From NCBI RefSeq assembly GCF_014189455.1, contig NZ_CP050296.1, forward strand, positions 4,026,001-4,090,000: a stretch of 64,000 bases of DNA. The letters are read 5' to 3'. Below, one piece after another: positions 18,765 to 29,410 of this stretch (position 1 is its first letter; each line of letters starts with the position of its first letter). Under the pieces are notes generated by a model, which worked only from the letters and a program-made list of their open reading frames with translations, made no database searches and had not been told where the DNA came from. Made by a program: the position numbers and the translations under genes. The DNA is from Mesorhizobium huakuii. GTDB taxonomy: Bacteria; Pseudomonadota; Alphaproteobacteria; Rhizobiales; Rhizobiaceae.

Positions 18765-19904
18765 ATGCTGGCCCGCGATCCATCGCCCCCGCCGCTGCCG
18801 GCCGAAGGACCCATCGTCGCCAGACCGGCGCGCGGCAATGAGAGCTATATCGCGCTCGTCTGGCGCCGGCTGAAGCGCTCCTGGACCGGCATGGCCGGGC
18901 TTTGGCTCGTCGTGCTGCTGCTGGTGATGGCCGTCTTCGCCGAATTCCTGGCGCCGATGGATCCGAAGGCGACCGATGTCGGCTTCGCGCCGCCGCAGCT
19001 GCCTTCCTTCCACGACAAGGACGGCAATTTCGTCATGCGGCCGCGGGTCTATGCGCTGGCCGATTCGGCCGACCTCGATCCGGTCACCTTCCAGCCCGTC
19101 GTCGGCCCCGACTACGACCATCCAAGGCTGCTTGGCTTCTTTGTCGAGGGCGCGCCTTACAAGCTCTTCGGACTGATCCCGGCGGACCGGCATTTCTTCG
19201 CTTCGACGGACGGCCAGCCGGTGCATTTCCTCGGCACAGACAAGTTCGGCCGCGATGTGCTGTCGCGCGCCATACATGGCTCACGGGTCTCGCTGATGAT
19301 CGCGCTGACGGTCGTCTTCATCATTACCGTCATCGGCACCACCGTTGGCATGGTTTCGGGCTATTTCGGCGGCCGGTTCGATATCTGGACGCAGCGCTTC
19401 GTCGAGCTGGTGCTCGCCTTCCCGCAGCTGCCGCTCTATCTGGCGCTGACGACGCTGATCCCCGTCACCGCGCCGACCAATGTCTTCCTTGCCTTTGTCA
19501 TCATCGTCATGTCGGCATTGGGCTGGGCGCAGATGTCGCGCGAGGTGCGCGGCAAGACGCTGGCGCTGGCGCGCATCGAATATGTGCGCGCCGCCATGGC
19601 GGTCGGCGCCACCGACCGGCGCATCATCCTGCAGCACATCTTGCCTAATGTGATGAGCCACGTGATCGTCGCGGTCACCTTGGCGATCCCGACCGTGGTG
19701 CTGCTCGAATGCTTCCTCGGGTTCCTCGGCTTTGCGGTCAAGCCGCCGCTGATCTCCTGGGGCTTGATGCTGCAGGACACCGCAACCTATTCCGTCATAG
19801 GCACCTATCCCTGGATCCTGTCGCCGGTCGGTTTCGTGCTCGCCACCGTTTTTGCTTTCAACGCGCTGGGCGACGGCCTGCGCGACGCCGTCGATCCGTA
19901 CTGA
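18765..19904 (+). CDS. agpC: alpha-galactoside ABC transporter permease AgpC (DppC/OppC type)
   Basis: A 379-residue inner-membrane protein with a long cytoplasmic N-terminus, a first membrane segment at about 45-65, and a large periplasmic insert (about 65-160) before the DKFGRDVLSRAIHGSRVSL entry to the permease core. The coupling loop is YVRAAMAVGATDRRIILQHILPN. Begins on the base after the AgpB stop. Confidence 0.88.
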   Translation: MLARDPSPPPLPAEGPIVARPARGNESYIALVWRRLKRSWTGMAGLWLVVLLLVMAVFAEFLAPMDPKATDVGFAPPQLPSFHDKDGNFVMRPRVYALADSADLDPVTFQPVVGPDYDHPRLLGFFVEGAPYKLFGLIPADRHFFASTDGQPVHFLGTDKFGRDVLSRAIHGSRVSLMIALTVVFIITVIGTTVGMVSGYFGGRFDIWTQRFVELVLAFPQLPLYLALTTLIPVTAPTNVFLAFVIIVMSALGWAQMSREVRGKTLALARIEYVRAAMAVGATDRRIILQHILPNVMSHVIVAVTLAIPTVVLLECFLGFLGFAVKPPLISWGLMLQDTATYSVIGTYPWILSPVGFVLATVFAFNALGDGLRDAVDPY

Positions 19905-19914
19905 GGTGGCTGGG

Positions 19915-21582
19915 ATGACCGTCGTACTCGCCGAGTCCTTCGCACCCATCGTTCGTCATGACCATGACGGGCGCCAGGATCAGCCCATCATCGACGCCCG
20001 CAATATCGAGGTGGCCTTCAAGGTCGAGCACGGTGTCGTCGAAGCGGTGAAGGACATCTCGTTCCAGCTCTATCGCGGCGAGACGATCGCCATCGTCGGT
20101 GAGTCCGGTTCCGGCAAGTCGGTGACGGCGCGCGCCGTCATGGGGCTGCTGTCCAGACGGGCCACCATGTCGCCGAGATCGAGCATCTGTTACGACGGCC
20201 AGAACGTCTTGAAATTCCCGGAGAGCGAGCGGCGCAAGCTGCGTGGCAACCGCATCTCGATGATCTTCCAGGAACCGATGAGCTCGCTCAACCCGATCTA
20301 TACGGTCGGCAGCCAGATCGTCGAGGCGATCCGGGTGCATCGCAAGGTGGGCCGCCGGCAAGCATGGGCACGGGCGCTTGAACTGCTGCGGCATGTGCAG
20401 ATTCCCGAGCCGGAAGCGCGGCTCAAACAGTACCCGCACCAGCTCTCGGGCGGTCAGCGCCAGCGCGTAATGATCGCCATGGCGCTGGCCAACAATCCCG
20501 ACGTTTTGATCGCCGACGAGCCGACCACCGCGCTCGACGTCACCGTCCAGGCGCAGATCCTCAACCTGATCCGCAACCTGCAGAAAGAGCTGCGGATGGC
20601 GGTGATCCTGATCACCCACGACCTCACCGTGGTGCGCAAATTCTCCGACTACGTTTATGTCATGCAGCATGGCGCGATGTGCGAGCACAACGTCACCGAG
20701 CGGCTGTTCGCGGACCCACAGCACCCCTACACGCAGCGGCTGCTCGCCTCGGAGCCGCGCGGGCGTCCGCAACCGCTTCCTGAGGGCAGCGGCGCCATCC
20801 TCGAGGCGAATGATGTGCGCGTCTGCTTCATGCTGCGCCATGGAAGTTTCCTGAAACCGGACTGGCGCGAACTGGTCGCCGTCGACGATCTCGGCCTCAA
20901 GCTTTGCCGCCACGAGACGCTGGGGCTGGTCGGCGAATCCGGCTCCGGCAAGACCACCTTCGGCCAGGCGCTGCTGAGATTGACCGACGCCAAGCGCGGC
21001 GAAATCCGCTTCGACGGCCAGCCGATCCACGGCCTGTCACGCAACGAGATGCGGCCGTTTCGCTCGCGTATGCAGATCGTCTTCCAGGATCCGTTCTCCT
21101 CGCTCAACCCGCGCATGACGATCGGCCAGATCATCGAGGAAGGGCTGATCGTCAACAGCATCGGCGCGACGCGGGCCGAGCGGCTCGACCGGGTGCGCGA
21201 GGCGCTGGTCAGCGCCGGCATGCCCGGCGATATCCTGTCGCGCTTTCCCCACGAATTCTCCGGCGGCCAGCGGCAACGCGTCGCCATCGCCCGCGCCATC
21301 GCGTTGGAGCCCGAATTCATCCTACTCGACGAGCCGACATCCGCGCTCGACCTGTCCGTGCAGGCGCAGATCATCGATCTGCTGCGCAAGCTGCAGGACG
21401 AGCGCGGTCTGAGCTACCTTTTCATCTCGCATGACCTCAAAGTGGTGCGCGCGCTGTGCCACCGCGTTATCGTCATGCAGAACGGCAAGATCGTCGAGCA
21501 AGGCCCTGTCGACGAAGTCCTCACCAATCCCAAGACCGCCTACACCGAACGGCTCGTCAGGGCCGCATTCGACGTGGCGTAG
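19915..21582 (+). CDS. agpD: double ATP-binding protein of the alpha-galactoside transporter, AgpD
   Basis: A 555-residue protein made of two fused ABC ATPases (Dpp/Opp D and F types). Domain 1 (about 20-270): Walker [10 protein letters not shown], signature [14 protein letters not shown], Walker [13 protein letters not shown], switch ITHDL. Domain 2 (about 295-550): Walker [10 protein letters not shown], signature [14 protein letters not shown], Walker [18 protein letters not shown]. The ATG at 19915 is used; the frame upstream overlaps agpC and reads poorly. It powers AgpBC. Confidence 0.9.
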   Translation: MTVVLAESFAPIVRHDHDGRQDQPIIDARNIEVAFKVEHGVVEAVKDISFQLYRGETIAIVGESGSGKSVTARAVMGLLSRRATMSPRSSICYDGQNVLKFPESERRKLRGNRISMIFQEPMSSLNPIYTVGSQIVEAIRVHRKVGRRQAWARALELLRHVQIPEPEARLKQYPHQLSGGQRQRVMIAMALANNPDVLIADEPTTALDVTVQAQILNLIRNLQKELRMAVILITHDLTVVRKFSDYVYVMQHGAMCEHNVTERLFADPQHPYTQRLLASEPRGRPQPLPEGSGAILEANDVRVCFMLRHGSFLKPDWRELVAVDDLGLKLCRHETLGLVGESGSGKTTFGQALLRLTDAKRGEIRFDGQPIHGLSRNEMRPFRSRMQIVFQDPFSSLNPRMTIGQIIEEGLIVNSIGATRAERLDRVREALVSAGMPGDILSRFPHEFSGGQRQRVAIARAIALEPEFILLDEPTSALDLSVQAQIIDLLRKLQDERGLSYLFISHDLKVVRALCHRVIVMQNGKIVEQGPVDEVLTNPKTAYTERLVRAAFDVA

Positions 21583-21602
21583 CAAAGTGCCGGAGGTTTA
21601 AA

Positions 21603-22973
21603 GTGGCAAGAAATCCCAGGATCACATTCATCGGCGCCGGCTCGACGGTGTTCATGAAGAACATCGTCGGCGACGTGCTGCAGCGCCCAGCACTCTCGGG
21701 CGCGACGATCGCGCTCATGGACATCAATCCGCAGCGGCTGGAAGAGAGCGCTATCGTCGTCAACAAGCTGATCGCGACGCTCGGCGTGAAGGCAAAGGCC
21801 GAGACCTATTCCGACCAGCGCAAGGCGCTTGCCGGCGCCGATTTCGTCGTCGTCGCCTTCCAGATCGGCGGCTATGAGCCCTGCACCGTCACCGATTTCG
21901 AAGTGCCGAAGAAATACGGCCTGCGCCAGACGATCGCCGACACGCTCGGCGTCGGCGGCATCATGCGCGGCCTGAGGACAGTGCCGCATCTGTGGAAGAT
22001 CTGCGAGGACATGCTCGCCGTCTGCCCCGAAGCGATCATGCTGCAATACGTCAATCCGATGGCGATCAACACCTGGGCGATTTCGGAGAAATACCCCGAC
22101 ATCAAGCAGGTCGGGCTCTGTCACTCGGTGCAAGGCACGGCGATGGAACTCGCTCACGACCTCTCCCTGCCTTATGACGAGATCCGCTACCGGTCGGCCG
22201 GCATCAACCACATGGCCTTCTACCTGAAATTCGAGCACCGCCAGCCCGACGGCTCCTACCGCGACCTCTATCCGGATCTTGTGCGCGCCTATCGCGAGGG
22301 CCGCGCGCCCAAGCCGGGCTGGAATCCGCGCTGCCCCAACAAGGTGCGCTACGAGATGCTGACCAGACTCGGCTATTTCGTCACCGAAAGCTCGGAGCAT
22401 TTCGCCGAATACACGCCCTATTTCATCAAGGAGGGCCGCCCCGATCTGATCGAGAAATACGGCATTCCGCTCGACGAATACCCGAAACGCTGCATCGAGC
22501 AGATCGAGCGCTGGAAAGACCAGGCGCAGGCCTACCGTTCCGCCCAGCGCATCGAGGTCGAGGAGTCCAGGGAGTATGCCTCCTCGATCATGAACTCGGT
22601 TTGGACCGGCGAGCCGTCGGTGATCTACGGCAATGTCCGCAACAATGGCTGCATCACCTCGCTGCCCCGCGACTGCGCCGCCGAGGTTCCCTGCCTGGTC
22701 GATGCCTCCGGCATCCAGCCGACCTATATAGGCGGCCTGCCGCCGCAGCTGACGGCGCTGATCCGCACCAACATCAACGTCCAGGAACTGACGGTGCGGG
22801 CGCTGATGAGCGAGAACCGCGAGCACATCTACCATGCGGCGATGATGGATCCGCACACGGCGGCCGAGCTCGACCTCGACCAGATCTGGTCACTGGTCGA
22901 TGACCTTCTCGCAGCTCACGGTGACTGGCTGCCGGCCTGGGCGCGCACGAGCCGCAAGACCGAGGCGGCCTGA
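21603..22973 (+). CDS. melA: alpha-galactosidase, family GH4 (MelA)
   Basis: A 456-residue GH4 enzyme. The GTG at 21603 follows GGAGG by six bases; the longer frame from 21456 is inside agpD and non-protein. NAD loop ITFIGAGSTVF; metal ligands C173 (in CHSVQGTA) and H203 (GINHM); VNPMAINTWA also conserved. The CHSV signature is the one typical of alpha-galactosidases, so this is the better melA candidate of the two GH4 genes here. It would split galactose from imported raffinose or melibiose in the cytoplasm. Last gene of the operon; it converges with yacG. Confidence 0.88.
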   Translation: MARNPRITFIGAGSTVFMKNIVGDVLQRPALSGATIALMDINPQRLEESAIVVNKLIATLGVKAKAETYSDQRKALAGADFVVVAFQIGGYEPCTVTDFEVPKKYGLRQTIADTLGVGGIMRGLRTVPHLWKICEDMLAVCPEAIMLQYVNPMAINTWAISEKYPDIKQVGLCHSVQGTAMELAHDLSLPYDEIRYRSAGINHMAFYLKFEHRQPDGSYRDLYPDLVRAYREGRAPKPGWNPRCPNKVRYEMLTRLGYFVTESSEHFAEYTPYFIKEGRPDLIEKYGIPLDEYPKRCIEQIERWKDQAQAYRSAQRIEVEESREYASSIMNSVWTGEPSVIYGNVRNNGCITSLPRDCAAEVPCLVDASGIQPTYIGGLPPQLTALIRTNINVQELTVRALMSENREHIYHAAMMDPHTAAELDLDQIWSLVDDLLAAHGDWLPAWARTSRKTEAA

Positions 22974-22989
22974 CCGGCGGGCGTCGGCC

Positions 22990-23187
22990 TTACTTGGGCT
23001 CGTCGGCGTCGGGTTCTTCCTCGTCGTCGCGGGCCTTGATGACATAGGCGCCCTTCAGCCAGCGGTTGAGGTCGATGTCCTTGCAGCGCGTCGAGCAGAA
23101 CGGAAAGCTGTCGCGCGCCGACGGCTTGCCGCATTCGGGGCAGGGGCGCTTTGGCCGCAGCGGCGTGACTTTGGAGTCAGAATTCAT
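22990..23187 (-). CDS. yacG: DNA gyrase inhibitor YacG (zinc-binding)
   Basis: A 65-residue zinc protein with the YacG cysteine pattern CPECGK ... [17 protein letters not shown] and an acidic tail. YacG proteins bind GyrB and inhibit gyrase. The start overlaps the maf stop by four bases (ATGA). Confidence 0.9.
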   Translation of the reverse strand: MNSDSKVTPLRPKRPCPECGKPSARDSFPFCSTRCKDIDLNRWLKGAYVIKARDDEEEPDADEPK

Positions 23188-23810
23188 GGCCGCGCTGACA
23201 GCCAGCTCTGATGGGTTTTAAAGCCTTCGCCAGACAGCAAGGCCACCGTCTCATAAAGGGGCAGGCCGACGATGTTGGTGTAGGAGCCGACGAGCTTGAC
23301 GACGAAGGCGCCGGCGAGGCCCTGGACGGCATAGCCGCCGGCCTTGCCGCGCCATTCGCCCGAGGCGACATAGGCGTCGATCTCCTCGCGCGGCAGCCGC
23401 TTGAAACGTACCCGCGTCTCGACCAGCCGCTGGCGCAGCTTGCCGCCCGGCGTGATCAGGCAGATGCCGGAATAGACGCGGTGCGAACGGCCGGACAACA
23501 GCCCGAGGCAGTTGGCGGCATCGTCCAGCGTCTCGGCCTTGGGCAGGATGCGTCGGCCGACCGCCACCACCGTGTCGGCGGCCAGCACGAAGCTCGGTGC
23601 ATAATCCGTCTCGGTCTTCAGCGACGCGAACGCCTTCTCGGCCTTGTCCTTCGACAGTCGCTTGGCCAGCGAACGCGGATGCTCGGCACGCAACGGCGTT
23701 TCGTCGATATCGGCTGGCAGGATACGGTCCGGCTCGATGCCGGCCTGCTGCAACAGTTCGATGCGGCGCGGCGAACCCGAGGCAAGCACCAGCTTCTGCA
23801 AAATGCTCAT
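23184..23810 (-). CDS. maf: Maf-family nucleotide pyrophosphatase
   Basis: A 208-residue protein of usual Maf length. N-terminal [17 protein letters not shown] is the Maf signature; the catalytic/metal region is [19 protein letters not shown] and the C-terminal motif is [16 protein letters not shown]. Maf proteins hydrolyse non-canonical or modified nucleotides and affect septation. Start 22 bp after infA ends, so the two share a transcript. Confidence 0.92.
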   Translation of the reverse strand: MSILQKLVLASGSPRRIELLQQAGIEPDRILPADIDETPLRAEHPRSLAKRLSKDKAEKAFASLKTETDYAPSFVLAADTVVAVGRRILPKAETLDDAANCLGLLSGRSHRVYSGICLITPGGKLRQRLVETRVRFKRLPREEIDAYVASGEWRGKAGGYAVQGLAGAFVVKLVGSYTNIVGLPLYETVALLSGEGFKTHQSWLSARP

Positions 23811-23832
23811 CGCGGACCAGTCGGGCTTGATC

Positions 23833-24051
23833 TTACTTGAAGCGGTAGGTGATGCGGCCCTTGGTCAGGTCGTATGGCGTCATCTCGACCAGAACCTTGT
23901 CGCCGGTCAGCACGCGGATGCGGTTCTTGCGCATGCGGCCGGCCGTATGGGCGATGATCTCGTGTTCGTTTTCGAGCTTCACCCGGAACATCGCGTTGGG
24001 CAACAATTCCGTCACGACACCCGGAAACTCGAGGACTTCTTCCTTCGGCAT
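23833..24051 (-). CDS. infA: translation initiation factor IF-1
   Basis: A 72-residue protein typical of IF-1: [51 protein letters not shown] and [13 protein letters not shown], an OB-fold that sits in the ribosomal A site. Clear and complete. Confidence 0.98.
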
Positions 24052-24138
24052 TCGATACCTTTGCTTGGATGGCAGTTCCAGCGCCCCGGCTGGAATTTCG
24101 GCGGAACCTATATGATAATCGTCCGCTTGTGAACACGC

Positions 24139-24549
24139 TTAATCCGCCGCGTTTTTTGCTTCTGGAGGCAAAAAACGTCGGCTTATGCGCAACTTCAGCC
24201 GCTCGCGCACATCGCGGTAGGCCGCCATGATCTGCTCGCGCGTGCCGCTCGCACCGGTCGGGTCCTGTGTCGGCCAGTATTCAACCTCGACAGCGAGCGA
24301 GCGGGTGAGCTCCAGCGCGGCATGGTGCGCCTCCGGCGCCAGCGTGACGATCAGGTCGAAATAGTCGTCCTCGAGGTCGTCCAGCGTCCTGGGATGACGT
24401 TCGCCAAGCGTGAGACCGTCTTCGGCCAGCACCGCATCGACGAACGGGTCGCGTTCACCGGCGCGCACACCGGCCGAGGCGACGAAGATGGTGGCGGGCA
24501 GCATCCGGCGCGCCAGTTGCTCGGCCATCGGCGAGCGCACGGCGTTCAT
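24139..24549 (-). CDS. low-molecular-weight protein-tyrosine phosphatase/ArsC-type protein, start uncertain
   Basis: From the only ATG (24549) the protein is 136 residues, starting MNAVRSPMAEQLA. The phosphatase loop C-x5-R is C-G-M-N-A-V-R: its catalytic Cys is two codons upstream of that ATG (TGC at 24553-24555), in the same frame, preceded by RSILFLCG, typical of the family. So the true start must be upstream. No ATG, GTG or TTG exists in that frame before the stop at about 24703, only CTG codons. The 3' end shows the remaining pattern (TQDPTGASG near the general acid). It follows UPF0262 closely and may be translationally coupled. Confidence 0.7.
   Translation of the reverse strand: MNAVRSPMAEQLARRMLPATIFVASAGVRAGERDPFVDAVLAEDGLTLGERHPRTLDDLEDDYFDLIVTLAPEAHHAALELTRSLAVEVEYWPTQDPTGASGTREQIMAAYRDVRERLKLRISRRFLPPEAKNAAD
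24150..24177. terminator. inverted repeat with A/T runs at the phosphatase 3' end
   Basis: CGTTTTTTGC (24150-24159) is the perfect complement of GCAAAAAACG (24168-24177) with an 8-nt loop. It lies within the last codons of the phosphatase gene rather than after it. It could act as a transcription attenuator before infA, but this is only inferred. Confidence 0.4.
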
Positions 24550-24596
24550 GCCGCACAGGAACAGGATCGAGCGGGGCAGGGCGCCGGGTACCAGGG

Positions 24597-25082
24597 CTAG
24601 CCCCGCCAGTGCAGCACGCAGACCAGCGTGAACAGCCGGCGCGCCGTGTCGAAGTCGATGTCGATCTTGCCGGAGAGCCGGTCCATCAGCGTCTGCGAAC
24701 CTTCATTGTGCAAACCGCGCCGGCCCATGTCGATCGCCTCGATATGGCTCGGTGTCGAGGAGCGGATGGCATCGTAATAGCTTTCGCAGATCATATAGTA
24801 ATCCTTGACGATGCGCCTGAGCGGCGTCAGCGACAGGATGTGGGTGACCACTGCGGCCCCGTCCTCGCGCGCCACGGCGAAGACCAGGCGCTGCTCGGCC
24901 AGTGACAGTTTCAACCGGTAGGGGCCAGCGCCACCATCATTAACGGGTTGAAAACTGTTCTCCTCGATCAGGTCGAAGATCGCCACCGCCCGTTCGTGCT
25001 CGACATCGGGCGTCGAACGGCCGATCGATTCGTCGAGTTCGACATCGATCAGCCTTGCGCGGGTTCGATCGTAGTCCGACAT
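24597..25082 (-). CDS. UPF0262 family protein
   Basis: A 161-residue conserved alphaproteobacterial protein ([22 protein letters not shown], then [19 protein letters not shown] and [19 protein letters not shown]). Function unknown. It lies between hisD and the phosphatase, as in other Rhizobiales, and starts 6 bp after the hisD stop. Confidence 0.9.
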   Translation of the reverse strand: MSDYDRTRARLIDVELDESIGRSTPDVEHERAVAIFDLIEENSFQPVNDGGAGPYRLKLSLAEQRLVFAVAREDGAAVVTHILSLTPLRRIVKDYYMICESYYDAIRSSTPSHIEAIDMGRRGLHNEGSQTLMDRLSGKIDIDFDTARRLFTLVCVLHWRG

Positions 25083-25088
25083 AGTGGC

Positions 25089-26381
25089 CTACATGTTCAG
25101 CCGTATGGCGACGGAGCGGCCATGTGCGTCGAGCCCTTCCGCCTTGGCAAGCGCGATCGCCGCCGGCGCCAGCACGCGCAGCTGCTCCGGCCCGAGCTTG
25201 AGGATCGAGGTGCGCTTGACGAAGTCGAGCACAGACAGACCGGACGAGAAGCGCGCCGAGCGCGCCGTCGGCAACACGTGGTTGGAGCCGCCGACATAGT
25301 CGCCGATGACTTCCGGCGTATGCCGGCCGAGAAAGACGGCGCCGGCATTGCGCATTTTCGCCAGGAAGCCCTCGGCGTCATCGATGGCCAGCTCGACATG
25401 TTCGGCCGCGATGCGGTCGACCAGCGGCAGCGACTTTTCGATTGCCGGCACCAGGATCACCGCGCCGAAATCGCGCCAGCTTGCGGCAGCCGTCTCGGCG
25501 CGCGGCAGGCTCTGCAACTGACGTTCGACGGCGGCTTCGACCGCCTTGCCGAAGGCCTGATCGTCGGTGATCAGGATCGACTGTGACGAGACGTCATGCT
25601 CGGCCTGCGCCAAAAGATCGGCGGCGATCCAATCCGGGTCATTGCTGCCGTCGGCGACGACAAGCACTTCCGAAGGGCCGGCGATCATGTCGATGCCGAC
25701 GGTGCCGAACACCTGGCGCTTGGCCGCCGCGACATAGGCATTGCCGGGGCCGACGATCTTGGCGACCGGCTTTATCGTCTCCGTGCCGTAAGCAAGTGCT
25801 GCGATCGCTTGCGCGCCGCCGACGCGGTAGATCTCCGAGACGCCGGCGATATCGGCTGCCACCAGCACCAGCGGATTGATAATGCCTTGCTGCGCCGGCA
25901 CCACGATGACGATGCGCTCGACGCCGGCGACCTTGGCCGGCACGGCGTTCATCAACACCGAGCTGGGGTAGCTCGCCGTGCCGCCCGGCACGTAGAGCCC
26001 GACCGCCTCGATCGCCGTCCAGCGCCAGCCGAGTTCGACGCCGGCGGCATCCGTGTAACGATCATCCCTGGGCTTCTGCCGCTCGTGATGCGAGCGAATA
26101 CGGTCGCGCGCGAAATGCAACGCTTCGACTGTCCGCGGATCGGCCTCGGTGTAGGCTCTGGCAATGTCGTCCCTGGAGACGGCGATGCCCAGCGTGCCGA
26201 GGTCGCCGCCGCCAAATTTCTGCGTGTAGTCGATCAATGCCTTGTCGCCCTCGGCGCGGACGCGCGCGATAATGTCGCGCACCACGGCGTCGACATCGGC
26301 CGACACTTCCCGCTTGGTCGTGAGGAAGGCGGCAAAACGTTGCTCGAAATCGGCGTCAGACTGGCGAAGCGTGATGGCCAT
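25089..26381 (-). CDS. hisD: histidinol dehydrogenase
   Basis: A 430-residue cytoplasmic enzyme that catalyses the last two oxidations of histidine synthesis, L-histidinol to L-histidine. The family signature is clear: VPGGTASYPSSVLMNAVPAK, GPGNAYVAAAKRQVFG, IDMIAGPSEVLVVAD and LLAQAEHDVSSQSILIT, which includes the zinc/NAD-binding region. C-terminal half GGSNHVLPT is conserved. It follows DUF2948 by 6 bp. Confidence 0.97.
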   Translation of the reverse strand: MAITLRQSDADFEQRFAAFLTTKREVSADVDAVVRDIIARVRAEGDKALIDYTQKFGGGDLGTLGIAVSRDDIARAYTEADPRTVEALHFARDRIRSHHERQKPRDDRYTDAAGVELGWRWTAIEAVGLYVPGGTASYPSSVLMNAVPAKVAGVERIVIVVPAQQGIINPLVLVAADIAGVSEIYRVGGAQAIAALAYGTETIKPVAKIVGPGNAYVAAAKRQVFGTVGIDMIAGPSEVLVVADGSNDPDWIAADLLAQAEHDVSSQSILITDDQAFGKAVEAAVERQLQSLPRAETAAASWRDFGAVILVPAIEKSLPLVDRIAAEHVELAIDDAEGFLAKMRNAGAVFLGRHTPEVIGDYVGGSNHVLPTARSARFSSGLSVLDFVKRTSILKLGPEQLRVLAPAAIALAKAEGLDAHGRSVAIRLNM

Positions 26382-26387
26382 CGACGG

Positions 26388-26819
26388 TCAAGCCTTGTGG
26401 ACAGGACGTGACGTGGCTTCCCACGCGCCGCCTATGTCGGCAAGGCGGGCCTCGATGCACTCGACATCGAGCATGATGGTGCCGCCGCCCGAAAAGATCA
26501 GCTCGACGATGCCGGCCGGCTTGCTGATCTCGATGAAGCTGATCGCCAGCAGGGACAGCACCTCGGCCGGCTTGTTACGGGCGATGCCATTGGTCTTGGC
26601 GCCCAGCACCCGGTCGAAATGCAGCACGGCCTGCCGCCGCTCATTGTGCTGCCGAAACAGGCCTGACTTCGCCTCCCAGACGAAACGGTTCATGGTCAGC
26701 ACGAAACGTTTGGCCGCAGGCAGGTATTCGAGGTCGCTGACTTTCAAGACGGCGTCCTGGACATGAGCCGAAACGATGCTCAGGTCCTGGTCGTCGAGCG
26801 CGATAAGCTTGAGGGCCAT
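26388..26819 (-). CDS. DUF2948 family protein
   Basis: A 143-residue conserved protein of unknown function, opening MALKLIALDDQDLSIVSAHV and containing RFVLTMNRFVWE and LHFDRVLGAKTNGI. The gene is usually found just before hisD in Rhizobiales, as here, and its stop is 6 bp from the hisD start. No membrane segment or signal peptide. Confidence 0.88.
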   Translation of the reverse strand: MALKLIALDDQDLSIVSAHVQDAVLKVSDLEYLPAAKRFVLTMNRFVWEAKSGLFRQHNERRQAVLHFDRVLGAKTNGIARNKPAEVLSLLAISFIEISKPAGIVELIFSGGGTIMLDVECIEARLADIGGAWEATSRPVHKA

Positions 26820-26988
26820 GCGGAATTTGCACCTAAGGTTGGTTTCAGCCTTCTGTTAGGCGGTCTTTCCGGCCGGCGCAACCGCGACACGACCGCCGCC
26901 CGAAGCAATCGCCTCGGGTTTTGCGGTATTGGCAGGGGGTTGAAGGCGGTACGGGCAGTCTCCGTCTGACGCGGCTGCCGTCCGATCG

Positions 26989-28281
<1,293 letters not shown>

Positions 28282-28409
28282 TGGAGAACGTCCCTCTCGG
28301 CCAAAAAGGCCGCTTCAATCGTTTGAGTATCGGCCCGTCTAGACCATTGGCCGGTCCGGTTCAAGAAATAGGATTTCCAAGCATCCGGGCCAAGAGTGGC
28401 CGATTTGAG

Positions 28410-28586
28410 TTAATCTTTCTGTATTTCCTTGGCCGAACCGAGCCCGTCCGGCCTTTGGTCGGCTTCACCCGTACGGCGCGAGCGCGATTGCGCCTTGCGC
28501 TTCTGCAGATTGGCGCGCAACTGCTCGGCGAGCCGGTCCTTGCGGTCCGTGCCGCCCTTTTTCGGTGATATCGTCTTGTCGCTCAT
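28410..28586 (-). CDS. small conserved basic protein beside murA
   Basis: A 58-residue hydrophilic protein (MSDKTISPKKGGTDRKDRLA and RANLQKRKAQSRSRR). The internal ATG at 28586 is chosen over the longer frame to 28640 because the upstream part reads poorly. It is upstream of murA on the same strand, 128 bp away. Function unknown; such short Lys/Arg-rich proteins next to murA are common in Rhizobiales. Confidence 0.6.
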   Translation of the reverse strand: MSDKTISPKKGGTDRKDRLAEQLRANLQKRKAQSRSRRTGEADQRPDGLGSAKEIQKD

Positions 28587-28748
28587 CGTCCCGTCCCGGC
28601 CGGCGACCGGCCAAACCTGCCGTTCAGGGATAGCCAACATTGTGGCGCCGCCATGTCATTGAAAGCTATCCGGCAAAGGCTTTCACAGAAGCGTTGTTCT
28701 TGGCCTTGCGCTTGCCGGTTCGATATGGCAGAAGCCCCGCCATCAGCG

Positions 28749-28823
<75 letters not shown>

Positions 28824-28906
28824 GTCTATCCCATTGAAATCATTGGATCCCTTGACATACAAGGGTTTACGTCCATTCTGATGTTACAAATGCCGTAACA
28901 AATCGG

Positions 28907-29395
28907 ATGGAATTGATGACAGGCCGTGTTCGAAATCTCCTGAATCGCGACGGCCGTTATTTCGCGCGGCTTGTCGTTCCGAAAGAGCTCCGGCCATACA
29001 TCGGGAAGGCCGAGTTGCGAAAAGCGCTCGGTCCCGACTACCGGACAGCCCTGAAGATGTTGCCAGGCGCTGTCGCTGTCCTGCAGCACGAGATCGCACT
29101 TGGCGAGCGCCGCGCCGTTGCGGCAGGCGAACAATTCATCATTGTGGGCCGCTACCCGCTTCTTCCACCACAAATAGCCAGCCGAGACTATCAAAATGCG
29201 CCTTGGGGCGTCACAGGGGTCATTTTGCGGGGCGTCACATCGTTACAACGTCGTCATAAACAGTTGATTTTATTACAGAAAGACAGAGTTCAATCCTCTT
29301 GCCGATCCGAACGGATGGACAGGCAACAAGCGACCAACCATTCTGAAGGCGGTCTCCTCCCAAGAGCTACACGGGTCTCGCTGAACCTCGCCTAG
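28907..29395 (+). pseudogene. truncated phage-type tyrosine integrase
   Basis: Only the N-terminal arm-binding part survives: RVRNLLNRDGRYFARLVVP, KELRPYIGKAELRKALG and LQHEIALGERRAVAAG are typical of the DUF6538 domain in rhizobial island integrases, with integrase-like sequence to about residue 97 (RYPLLPPQIASRDYQ). After that the frame reads as unrelated sequence; the catalytic R...HxxR...Y core is missing. It starts 84 bp from the tRNA-Thr end in the orientation typical of islands. GTTACAAATGCCGTAACAAA just before the start resembles an integrase arm site. Confidence 0.75.
29218..29299. repeat. second, partial att site inside the left end
   Basis: AGAGTTCAATCCTCT (29285-29299) repeats 15 bp of the tRNA-derived att core. 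The 65 bases before it align with the bases just inside the right att site (ending at 45005): both have CATTTTG, CGTCACA and GTTACAA in order, followed by an AT-rich stretch. So this looks like the right end of an earlier, mostly deleted insertion. Confidence 0.55.
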
Positions 29396-29410
29396 GCGAG
29401 GTCCCGAATC

